From NCBI GenBank assembly GCA_946479895.1, contig CAMLHT010000111.1, forward strand, positions 1-11,552: a stretch of 11,552 nt of DNA, written 5' to 3'. A program made the position numbers and the translations under genes. Each line of letters opens with the position of its first letter. Positions within the stretch are counted from its first letter, which is position 1. The notes beneath the pieces were generated by a model. It saw only the letters and a list, made by a program, of their open reading frames with translations, did no database searches and was not told the origin of the DNA. Positions 1 through 6,539 of the stretch are shown here, piece by piece. This DNA comes from an uncultured Gemmatimonadota bacterium. GTDB lineage: Bacteria; Gemmatimonadota; Gemmatimonadetes; Gemmatimonadales; Gemmatimonadaceae.

Positions 1-394
1 CGGCGAGCGCCTGCCTGGAGTCGCGCACCGGGAGCTGCCGCACGATCGTCGCGCCCACCGAGGGCGTGGCATCGAGGCTCGTCGGCGGCACGGTCGGCGT
101 CGGCGTGGGCGTCAGCTCCTTCAGCCGGAACGCCACCTTCCCGAAGGTGACGACGTCGCCGGGCGAGATGCGTCCGCTCTCGATGCGCGCGCCGTTCAGG
201 AACGTCCCGTTGCTCGAGCCGAGGTCGCGCACGGCGACGCCCTGCGCGTCGCAACTGAGCTCGGCGTGGCGCCGCGAGATCGTCGGATCGAGCACGGGAA
301 TGTCGCTGTTGAGCGCGCGGCCCACGACGAGCGGCCCCTCGCCCCGGAGCTCGAACGCCTGGTCGCCCTCGGTGCTGATCAGCTTGTAGAGCAT
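1..394 (-). CDS. FHA-domain protein, C-terminal part off the left edge
   Basis: The first 131 codons are present and the gene continues past the left edge. Residues 1 to about 93 form a forkhead-associated domain, a phosphothreonine-binding fold used in Ser/Thr-kinase signalling. The hallmark elements are visible: GR at 25-26, SRRH at 40-43 and SSNGTFLNG at 60-68, so the binding residues (Arg, Ser, Asn) look intact. A Thr/Pro-rich linker (about 95-112) follows, which could carry a phosphothreonine site, then GATIVRQLPV, the start of a further unseen region. The ATG at 394 is chosen because the FHA fold begins at once (MLYKLI) and GGCGGAG lies directly before it, although that is closer than an ideal ribosome-binding site. 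It starts 34 bp after the trpE stop on the same strand, so co-transcription is likely. The C-terminal output domain (GAF, phosphatase, cyclase or other) cannot be told from this window. Confidence 0.85.
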   Translation of the reverse strand, partial: MLYKLISTEGDQAFELRGEGPLVVGRALNSDIPVLDPTISRRHAELSCDAQGVAVRDLGSSNGTFLNGARIESGRISPGDVVTFGKVAFRLKELTPTPTPTVPPTSLDATPSVGATIVRQLPVRDSRQALA

Positions 395-428
395 CTCCGC
401 CAAATATGGAGACCGACGCGGCGCTCGC

Positions 429-2051
429 CTAGCGGCGAGCCCGCTTCACGACTCTCTCGGAGGCCCCGGCTTCGGGGTTCGTGCGGGCGCTCCCCGCCGC
501 CGGCGCGCCGGAGCCCGCCCGCGGCGTGCTCCCGGCGCCGGTCGCCGCCCGTACCCGTCCGATCGCGGTCAGCATCGCCCGCGCCTTGTTCTCCGTCTCC
601 TCCCACTCCCGCTCGGGGACCGAATCGTAGACGATCCCCGCGCCCGCCTGCACCGAGGCCACGCCGTCGGCGATCACGCACGTCCGGATCGTGATCGCGA
701 GGTCCATGCGCCGCTCCCCGGCGGCGATGTAGCCCACCGCGCCGGCGTACGGGCCGCGGCGCTCCGGCTCCAGCTCGTCGATGATCTCCATCGCCCGGAC
801 CTTCGGCGCCCCGGTCATCGTGCCGGCGGGGAAGGTCGCGCGGAAGGCGTCGAGCGCGGTGCAGCCGTCGCGGAGCGCGCCCTGCACCTCGCTCACGATG
901 TGCAGCACGTGCGAGTAGCGCTCGACCACCATCAGCTCCGTCACGCGCACGCTCCCGTAGCGCGCGATGCGGCCGACATCGTTCCGCCCGAGGTCGACGA
1001 GCATCACGTGCTCGGCGCGCTCCTTCTCGTCGTGCCGCAGCTCGTCGGCGAGCGCCTCGTCCTCGGCCGGCGTGCGCCCGCGCGGGCGCGTCCCCGCGAT
1101 CGGGCGCACCGTCACCGTGCCGTCGGCCACGCGCACGAGCAGCTCGGGCGAGCTGCCGACGAGCTCCACGCCGTCGAGCACGAGGTGGTACATGTACGGA
1201 GACGGGTTGATCACGCGCAACGCGCGATACAGCGTCTCCGACGAGAAGTCATGCGGCACCTGGATGCGGCGAGCCAGCAGCACCTGGAAGGCGTCGCCGG
1301 CCACGATGTATTCCCGGATCCGCTCGACGTCGGCCATGAACCTGTCCTGCGCGTAGATCGACGTCCCCTCCGCCGGTGCCGCGTCGGCGTCGAGGTCGAG
1401 CGGCGGCAGGGTGGCGGGCGCGCGCAGCCGCGCGATCGTCGCGTCGATCTCGGCCATGGCCCGCTTGTAGTCGGCCTCCACCGCATCGTCCGACGACGCC
1501 GGGTCGACCGGGACGCCCACCACCACCCGCGCGTGCGCGCGGAGGTTGTCCATGATCACGAGCGCGTCGGTGAACACGAAGAGCGCGTCGGGCGTCGGCG
1601 AGGTCTTCGCCGGCGGATTCGGCAGCCGCTCGATCAGCCGCACGACGTCATAGGAGAAGTAGCCGACCGCGCCGTTCCAGAACTCCCCGGCCTCCGGGAT
1701 CTCCATCGGCGGGTTCACCGTGAGCAGCGCCTCGAGGTCCGCGAGCGGATCCGCCGGGCGACGTGCGTTGTGCCAGCCGTCGATGGGCGTCCAGTCCTCC
1801 ACGACGCCGTCGTTCAGCCGCCACGCGGCCCAGGGGGCGCTCCCCATGAAGGTGTAGCGGGCCCACGTCTCGCCTCCCGCCGGTGCCGACTCGAGCAGGA
1901 AGGCGAAGGGGCCGCCATCCGCGCGAAGCTTGTGGAACGCCGAGACCGGTGTCTCGGTATCCAGCAGGACCTCGCGCCAGACGGGCACCAGCTTCCGTGA
2001 TCCCGAGGCGCGGGCGTCCGAGACGCGCCGGCGAAAGTCAGCGGCCGTCAT
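429..2051 (-). CDS. trpE: Anthranilate synthase component I (TrpE)
   Basis: Makes anthranilate from chorismate, with ammonia normally supplied by the TrpG amidotransferase; this is the first committed step of tryptophan synthesis in the cytoplasm. The 540-residue product has the TrpE N-terminal domain (about 20-170) with LLES at 52-55, the motif tied to tryptophan feedback inhibition, then the chorismate-binding domain (about 233-498). Key motifs are PIAGTRPRG at 317-325, HVMLVDLGRND at 348-358, FPAGTMTGAPK at 407-417 and QAGAGIVYDS at 468-477. Ala in PIAGT (PabB enzymes carry Lys there) favours anthranilate synthase over aminodeoxychorismate synthase. The ATG at 2051 is preceded by GGAGGG with 7-nt spacing. 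Residues about 500-540 form an Ala/Gly/Pro/Arg-rich tail beyond the catalytic domain. No trpG or trpD follows: the next gene is the FHA protein, so the partner subunit must be encoded elsewhere. Confidence 0.95.
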   Translation of the reverse strand: MTAADFRRRVSDARASGSRKLVPVWREVLLDTETPVSAFHKLRADGGPFAFLLESAPAGGETWARYTFMGSAPWAAWRLNDGVVEDWTPIDGWHNARRPADPLADLEALLTVNPPMEIPEAGEFWNGAVGYFSYDVVRLIERLPNPPAKTSPTPDALFVFTDALVIMDNLRAHARVVVGVPVDPASSDDAVEADYKRAMAEIDATIARLRAPATLPPLDLDADAAPAEGTSIYAQDRFMADVERIREYIVAGDAFQVLLARRIQVPHDFSSETLYRALRVINPSPYMYHLVLDGVELVGSSPELLVRVADGTVTVRPIAGTRPRGRTPAEDEALADELRHDEKERAEHVMLVDLGRNDVGRIARYGSVRVTELMVVERYSHVLHIVSEVQGALRDGCTALDAFRATFPAGTMTGAPKVRAMEIIDELEPERRGPYAGAVGYIAAGERRMDLAITIRTCVIADGVASVQAGAGIVYDSVPEREWEETENKARAMLTAIGRVRAATGAGSTPRAGSGAPAAGSARTNPEAGASERVVKRARR

Positions 2052-2058
2052 TGCCCGG

Positions 2059-2064
2059 CCCTCC
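2059..2064 (-). promoter_or_regulatory. Ribosome binding site of trpE
   Basis: GGAGGG on the minus strand, 7 nt upstream of the ATG at 2051. It supports the chosen trpE start and is one of the clearest Shine-Dalgarno sequences in the window. Confidence 0.7.
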
Positions 2065-2084
2065 AGCGACGACGAGCTTTCCGA

Positions 2085-4217
2085 ATGATGCGACGAGCGG
2101 CGGTATCACGATGGGCTTCGTTGGGGACGGTGCTGCTGCTGGCGGGAACGCCGGCGGCCGCACTCATGGCGCAGTCGGGCGGAGCTGCTGGATGGAATGA
2201 CGCGCGCACCCGCGCGCTGGTGGAGATGGCCACCCGGCGACGCGCCGAGCAGCTGGCCGACACCGGTCTCGTGGACTACCGCGCCTCGGCGCGCGGCTAC
2301 GTGACCTTCCTGGCGCAATTGGGCGACGGCTTCCTCGAGACGCCCAGGCTCGTGAAAACCGATCAGTTGGCGCTGGAAGTCTATTGGCGGGCGCCCAACC
2401 TGAGCAAGCAGCGCATCATCGGGCGCCGCGACACGACGCTCCTGCCGACGGACATCCAGTACCACCGCGATCACCTCGGGATCGTCCAGAACAACTTCCC
2501 GGACTTCATCCGGATCGGCGAGGGCGACGAGGTCCGCGACGTCCCGCACCCGCTTTCGGCGGCCGGACTCCGTCTCTACGACTTCGCGATCAGCGACAGC
2601 GTCCGCATTCGCGCCGCCGGCGAGGACCTCCAGCTCATCGAGGTGAAGATCCGGCCGAAGGAAGATCGCGATCCCCGGGTCGTCGGCGCCGTCTATCTCG
2701 CCCCGCGCGACGGCCAGGTCGTCCGGATGGCGTTCAACTTCACGCGCGCGTCGTTCCTCGACGACAATCTCGAGGACCTCGCGATCATGCTCGAGAACCG
2801 TCTCATCGCCTCGCGGTTCTGGCTTCCCAGCCGGCAGCAGATCGAGATCCGTCGCACCGGCACCTACATGGACTTCCCCGTCCGCGGGATCATCCGCGGT
2901 TGGTGGGAGGTCGACCAGTACGAGTTCAACGTCGCGCTCCCCAGCCAGATCTTCACCGGTCCGGAGATCGTGTCGGCCTCCCCGACCGAGCTGAAGTCGT
3001 TTCCCTGGCAGGGCGCGATCACCGACTCGCTGCCTCCCGACGTCCGCTCGACCATCGACCCGGACATCCAGCGCATCCAGGACGAGGCGCGCGTCCTGGT
3101 CCGCGCTCGTGCCCTCGAGCGGGTCCAGCCGTTCCGGCTTTCGGCGCGCCGGGCCTCCGATTTCGTGCGGGTCAATCGCGTCGAAGGGCTGTCCATCGGC
3201 GCGGGCTTCAATGTCCGCATGGCGCCGCGTGTCTTTCTCGCCGCCCGCGGCAGGCTCGGCACGGATGACAATCATCAGGGGAAGGGGATGGCCTCGCTGC
3301 GCTGGGAGCAGCCGAGCGGGACGCGCTTCGAGCTGTTTGCCGGCCGGGATCATTTCGACATCGGGGATCAGCCCGAGCGATCCTCGATCATCAACAGTCT
3401 GGGCGCGCAGGAGTTCGCGAGCGATCTCTCCGATCCGTTCAGCCTGGCGGTTGCCGGCGCCCGCCTGCTGAAGCGATTCCACGGCGTCGACGTCTCGATC
3501 GCGGCGACCGGCGAGGAGCACAAGCAGCTCCAGGTGGAGTCCATTCCATCGTCCGGCCGTTACGATCCGACACCGGAGATCGATCCGATGCGGGGCGCCC
3601 GCGTCGCGGTTGGCCTCGAGCGTCCGCTCGCGTCGTGGCGGGGGCCCGGCCTGCTGAAGCTCGAGGCGCGCGGAAGCGCGCTTCGCACGCTGTCGCCGAC
3701 GCCGTTCGAGGACATGCTCGCCAGTGGACTGACCGGGTATCGCGCGAGCGTGGGAATCGAGAATCGATCTTCGATCGGTGCGTACGACCTGGTGCTGCGG
3801 GAGAACGCGGCGGCCGCATTCGGCTCGGTGCCGGTCCAGGAGCTCGTGTACTTCGGCGGCCCGCTCTCGCTGCCCGGCTACGGCCTCCACGATGTGGCGG
3901 GGCGCTACGGGTCCGCGACGCGGGTCGAGCTCCAGGTGCCGGTCCCGTTCGTCGCCGTCCCGCTGGGCCGCTTCGGCCGGATCCCGGGGCGCGCGAAGAT
4001 CGCACCCTACGTGAATGCGGCCGTCGTGGGTGGAAGCGTGAGCTGCGTCGCGACGGTGGGGCGGTGTCCGTCGCTGACCCAGGGCGCGTACACGTCGGCG
4101 GGCGTCGCGCTGCTGACGATCTACGATCTTCTCCGGTTCGACGTGGCGCGTGGGTTCACCAACGGGCGCTGGACCTTCAACGTGGACCTCAGCCGGGATT
4201 TCTGGTCGATTCTCTAG
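2085..4217 (+). CDS. Secreted outer-membrane protein with C-terminal Omp85-like β-barrel
   Basis: A 710-residue protein. Residues 1-28 look like a Sec signal peptide (Arg-rich start, hydrophobic TVLLLAG core, probable cleavage after ALMA before QSGG). Residues about 40-300 form a β-rich soluble region; around 360 comes RVNRVEGLSIGAGF (362-375), resembling the strand that opens the barrel in DUF5686-type Bacteroidota proteins. The C-terminal half has alternating amphipathic strands. GGPLSLPGYGLHDVAG (LPGY at 596-599), followed by an ELQVPVPF-like strand, matches the layout of the Omp85/TpsB (V/L)RGY motif, but with Pro in place of Arg. The chain ends DLSRDFWSIL, like an outer-membrane β-signal although the last residue is Leu. 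C654 and C661 are close enough for a loop disulfide. ATG-ATG at 2085/2088 gives two possible starts and no good Shine-Dalgarno is seen. Role (assembly, transport or adhesion) is unknown. It is divergent from trpE and has no functional neighbour here. Confidence 0.8.
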   Translation: MMRRAAVSRWASLGTVLLLAGTPAAALMAQSGGAAGWNDARTRALVEMATRRRAEQLADTGLVDYRASARGYVTFLAQLGDGFLETPRLVKTDQLALEVYWRAPNLSKQRIIGRRDTTLLPTDIQYHRDHLGIVQNNFPDFIRIGEGDEVRDVPHPLSAAGLRLYDFAISDSVRIRAAGEDLQLIEVKIRPKEDRDPRVVGAVYLAPRDGQVVRMAFNFTRASFLDDNLEDLAIMLENRLIASRFWLPSRQQIEIRRTGTYMDFPVRGIIRGWWEVDQYEFNVALPSQIFTGPEIVSASPTELKSFPWQGAITDSLPPDVRSTIDPDIQRIQDEARVLVRARALERVQPFRLSARRASDFVRVNRVEGLSIGAGFNVRMAPRVFLAARGRLGTDDNHQGKGMASLRWEQPSGTRFELFAGRDHFDIGDQPERSSIINSLGAQEFASDLSDPFSLAVAGARLLKRFHGVDVSIAATGEEHKQLQVESIPSSGRYDPTPEIDPMRGARVAVGLERPLASWRGPGLLKLEARGSALRTLSPTPFEDMLASGLTGYRASVGIENRSSIGAYDLVLRENAAAAFGSVPVQELVYFGGPLSLPGYGLHDVAGRYGSATRVELQVPVPFVAVPLGRFGRIPGRAKIAPYVNAAVVGGSVSCVATVGRCPSLTQGAYTSAGVALLTIYDLLRFDVARGFTNGRWTFNVDLSRDFWSIL

Positions 4218-4227
4218 CGGTCCTCGT

Positions 4228-4319
4228 GGTCATCCCTCGCGGCTGTCACCCTCTTGTTGTCATCCGTCGCGGCTTCACTCTCTTGTTGTCATCCGTCGCG
4301 ACTTCACCCTCTTGTTGTC
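4228..4319. repeat. Tandem 29-30-bp repeats (about three units)
   Basis: The word CATCC recurs at 4231, 4261, 4290 and 4319, giving periods of 30, 29 and 29 bases. Units read roughly CATCCNTCGCGNCTTCAC followed by YCTCTTGTTGT, with only a few substitutions and one single-base indel between copies. The fourth copy begins the same way but runs into the hairpin at 4320-4340. The array follows the stop codon of the outer-membrane protein gene by about 10 bases. There are no unique spacers, so it is not a CRISPR. Forward-frame translation gives peptides such as CHPSRSEGSAF, typical spurious products of a common bacterial intergenic repeat. Confidence 0.8.
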
Positions 4320-4349
4320 ATCCCTCGCGCAGCGAGGGATCTGCTTTTT
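4320..4349 (+). terminator. Perfect hairpin plus T-run; repeat-borne terminator candidate
   Basis: ATCCCTCGC (4320-4328), loop GCA, GCGAGGGAT (4332-4340): a perfect 9-bp stem, then CTGC and five T at 4345-4349. It sits about 100 bp after the outer-membrane protein stop and upstream of the next gene, so it could end that transcript. The four bases between stem and T-run are longer than ideal for an intrinsic terminator. From memory, the shape matches the widespread GTCATCC...AGCGA...GGATC interspersed repeat, so its presence may reflect repeat spread rather than selection for termination. Confidence 0.5.
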
Positions 4350-4395
4350 GAGCCGGGACGCGATGGACTGATGCCGGCTCCCGCTCGGGGGATGG

Positions 4396-4401
4396 TATGG
4401 T
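4396..4401 (+). promoter_or_regulatory. Candidate -10 box for leaderless start of the GspE-like gene
   Basis: TATGGT lies 6 nt before the ATG at 4408, the spacing at which transcription would begin at or next to the start codon. No Shine-Dalgarno is present at usual spacing; a G-rich GGGGGATGG lies too far upstream. No convincing -35 hexamer is visible. The same TANNNT layout recurs before 6052 and before lon. Confidence 0.4.
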
Positions 4402-4407
4402 GCCGCC

Positions 4408-6516
4408 ATGAGCACTGCCGCCATCCTGCCTCGCCCTCAGCTCCGCGAGCTCGCCGATCGCCTGCGGATGCCGCTTGCCGACCTGGGCACCGCGACCGAG
4501 CAGGCCGCGCGTCTCGTCCCTGAGCGATGGGCACGCAAGTACACCGTCCTGCCGCTGACCGTCAGCGACCGGCGGGTCACCGTCGCCACCGCCGATCCCT
4601 TCGACGTCGAATGCGAGCACACGCTGGCCTTCGCCACCGGGCGCGACGTCGTCTTCCATCTCGCCGATCGCGACGCCATTCTCGGCCACATCGACGAGCT
4701 GTATCGCGATGACCGGCGTGAGCCCGAGCGACTCCTGGATATCCAGGTCCTGGGCAAGGAGCAGCACGAGCCCGGGCCGGCGGCCGCGGAAGGCGGCACG
4801 GGTCCCTCGATGGTGGCGCTCGTCGACGAGCTGCTGGTCGAGGCGATCGGCGCCCGCGCAAGCGACCTCCATATCGAGGCGGAAGAGCAGGGGCTCGCTG
4901 TCCGTCACCGGGTGGACGGCGTGCTCCGGTTCGCGCGCAGCCTTCCACGCTCGTTCGGGCCCGCCCTCGTCTCCCGCGTCAAGATCATCTCGGGACTGAA
5001 CATCGCCGACCGGCTGCGGCCGCAGGACGGGCGCGCGCGAGTCGCCATCAACGGCAGCGCCGTCGACCTTCGCGTCTCGACGCTTCCGTCTGCCCATGGC
5101 GAAAAGGTCGTCATCCGCGTGCTCGACGCGAGCGGGACGGTCCTCACGCTGGAGAACATCGGGTTCGACGGCGGCGACATGGAGCGCATCGATCGGCTGC
5201 TGGAGGCGCGGGAGGGACTCATTCTCGTCACCGGCCCGACGGGGTCGGGCAAGACGACCACGCTGTACGCGACGCTGCGCAGGCTGAAGGCCCGCGGCGT
5301 GAACATCGTGACGGTCGAGGACCCGATCGAGTACCGCATTGCCGGGATCGTGCAGGTCCAGGTGAACGAGAAGGCCGGCCTGACCTTCGCCGCCGCGCTG
5401 CGCTCGATCATGCGACAGGATCCGGATGTCGTCCTGATCGGGGAGATCCGCGACCGCGAGACGGCCGAGATCGCGATCCAGGCCTCGTTGACCGGCCACC
5501 TCGTGCTCTCGACGCTCCATACCAACGACGCTGCCAGCGCCGTCACCCGCCTCATCGACATCGGCGTGGCCCCCTACAAGATCGCGACGGCGGTCAAGGG
5601 CGTCGTCGCCCAGCGGCTGGTGCGGCAGCTCTGCGATGAATGCGCGGTCGAGGGCGAGATGACACCGGCGTCGGCCTCCTGCCGTGCCTGCGGTGGATCC
5701 GGCTACCGCGGGCGGCTGCCGATCGCCGAGGTCCTCATCGGGTCCGCCGCCTTCGAGGCGAGCGTCGCCGCCGGCGACACGGTGGAGCGCATCGCCGAGG
5801 CCGCCCGCGCAGCCGGCATGCGGTCATTGTGGAGCTCCGGCCTGGCCCACGTCGCGGCGGGGCGGACCACGATCGCCGAGGTGCGTCGCGTCGCCACCGA
5901 GGATCGTCGGGGACCATCCACGGATCCTCCCCCGGCCGCTCCCGCGTACCTGATTACCGAAAGCGACTCCCCCCGGCCACGCCAGACCCTGCCCGCATTC
6001 CGCATGGTGGCGGAATCTCGGCTCGCGCCCGAGCGGGATAGAATTGAGGCCATGGCCGAGCTGAAAATCGGAAGCGTCGACGTCTACGTGATTCGCCCGG
6101 ATCCGGGCGCCTGGCGGGTGCTGGTCCTGCGCCGCGGCTCGGGCACGCGGTGTCCGGGGACATGGGAGACGGTTCACGGAACCATCGAGAAGGGAGAAGA
6201 GCCCGAGCAGGCGGCCATGCGCGAGGTGGCCGAGGAGACGGGGCTGATCGTGAATCGGCTGTACAGCATCACCGTCCAGCCGTTCTATGTGCCTCGCGCG
6301 CACGTCGTCATGCTCGGCGTCGGCTTCGCCGCGTTCGTCACCGACGACTCGGAGCCGGTCCTCGACGCCGAGCACGATGCCGCCGAGTGGCTGACCGTCG
6401 AGAGCGCGCTCGACCGCTTCCACTGGCCGCGCGAGCGCGACGGCCTTCGCGACGCACTCAAGCTCCTTCAGACCGGAGACGCCGGCCCGGCCGAAGACGT
6501 GCTGCGGGTCTACTGA
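4408..6516 (+). CDS. GspE/PilB-type secretion ATPase in one frame with a C-terminal NUDIX hydrolase
   Basis: A 702-codon uninterrupted frame. Residues about 1-105 resemble the GspE N-terminal domain (VLPLTVSDRRVTVATADPFD pattern). Residues about 130-495 are a type II secretion/type IV pilus hexameric ATPase: Walker A GPTGSGKT at 276-283, Walker B-like VVLIGE at 341-346, His box STLHTND at 368-374, and a zinc tetracysteine C409-C412/C425-C428 with an unusually short 12-residue loop. Such ATPases power pilus or pseudopilus assembly at the inner membrane. The ATPase domain ends near TTIAEVRRV. Residues 498-548 form a Pro/Ser/Arg-rich joining segment, and 549-702 are a complete NUDIX domain. Fusion of these two families is not an architecture I know. 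Third positions in the joining segment are markedly less G/C-rich than in the ATPase, so two adjacent cistrons lacking a stop is a real alternative. No pilin, GspF, GspD or prepilin peptidase gene is nearby, so this is an orphan ATPase gene. Confidence 0.85.
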   Translation: MSTAAILPRPQLRELADRLRMPLADLGTATEQAARLVPERWARKYTVLPLTVSDRRVTVATADPFDVECEHTLAFATGRDVVFHLADRDAILGHIDELYRDDRREPERLLDIQVLGKEQHEPGPAAAEGGTGPSMVALVDELLVEAIGARASDLHIEAEEQGLAVRHRVDGVLRFARSLPRSFGPALVSRVKIISGLNIADRLRPQDGRARVAINGSAVDLRVSTLPSAHGEKVVIRVLDASGTVLTLENIGFDGGDMERIDRLLEAREGLILVTGPTGSGKTTTLYATLRRLKARGVNIVTVEDPIEYRIAGIVQVQVNEKAGLTFAAALRSIMRQDPDVVLIGEIRDRETAEIAIQASLTGHLVLSTLHTNDAASAVTRLIDIGVAPYKIATAVKGVVAQRLVRQLCDECAVEGEMTPASASCRACGGSGYRGRLPIAEVLIGSAAFEASVAAGDTVERIAEAARAAGMRSLWSSGLAHVAAGRTTIAEVRRVATEDRRGPSTDPPPAAPAYLITESDSPRPRQTLPAFRMVAESRLAPERDRIEAMAELKIGSVDVYVIRPDPGAWRVLVLRRGSGTRCPGTWETVHGTIEKGEEPEQAAMREVAEETGLIVNRLYSITVQPFYVPRAHVVMLGVGFAAFVTDDSEPVLDAEHDAAEWLTVESALDRFHWPRERDGLRDALKLLQTGDAGPAEDVLRVY
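6039..6044 (+). promoter_or_regulatory. Candidate internal -10 box for a separate NUDIX transcript
   Basis: TAGAAT, one mismatch from TATAAT, lies 7 nt upstream of the in-frame ATG at 6052. A GAGG is present but sits only about 2 nt from the ATG, too close for a normal Shine-Dalgarno. The spacing fits leaderless transcription of the NUDIX domain alone. No -35 match is seen. Confidence 0.4.
6052..6516 (+). CDS. NUDIX hydrolase (alternative separate cistron inside the longer frame)
   Basis: Read from the ATG at 6052 this is a complete 154-residue NUDIX protein. The NUDIX box is perfect: residues 43-65 follow G-x5-E-x7-REVAEETGL, supplying the metal-binding glutamates that hydrolyse nucleoside diphosphates linked to another group. 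The lead-in (WETVHGTIEKGE) and a late FHWPRERD segment recall the NudB-like group (dihydroneopterin triphosphate/dNTP pyrophosphohydrolases), but the substrate cannot be fixed by reading. The length is normal for a stand-alone family member and the fold starts within about ten residues of this ATG, which favours an independent protein. The start is in frame with, and not separated by a stop from, the upstream ATPase, so a fusion product remains possible. It ends 23 bp from the convergent acyltransferase gene. Confidence 0.6.
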   Translation: MAELKIGSVDVYVIRPDPGAWRVLVLRRGSGTRCPGTWETVHGTIEKGEEPEQAAMREVAEETGLIVNRLYSITVQPFYVPRAHVVMLGVGFAAFVTDDSEPVLDAEHDAAEWLTVESALDRFHWPRERDGLRDALKLLQTGDAGPAEDVLRVY

Positions 6517-6539
6517 GAGACTGCGCCCTCCGCCCTCGG

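Noticed and set aside
395..428. CATATT box before the FHA gene as a further leaderless promoter
   Set aside because: It does not fit TANNNT, and a GGCGGAG next to the ATG plus the short gap to trpE favour co-transcription.
900..2000. 366-codon plus-strand frame opposite trpE
   Set aside because: His/Arg/Val-rich shadow of a well-conserved trpE.
429..2051. PabB (aminodeoxychorismate synthase) instead of TrpE
   Set aside because: PIAGT carries Ala where PabB has Lys, and the LLES feedback motif is present.
2106..3890. 594-codon antisense open frame opposite the barrel-protein gene
   Set aside because: Arg/Glu/Asp-rich composition with no recognisable domain, as expected for the shadow frame of a GC-rich gene; the plus strand has a signal peptide and barrel pattern.
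4228..4349. CRISPR array suggested by the 29-30-bp period
   Set aside because: Repeats abut directly with no unique spacers, and no cas gene is present.
4318..5520. 400-codon antisense open frame opposite the GspE-like ATPase
   Set aside because: Shadow of a gene with clear Walker and His-box motifs; no own motif or ribosome site.
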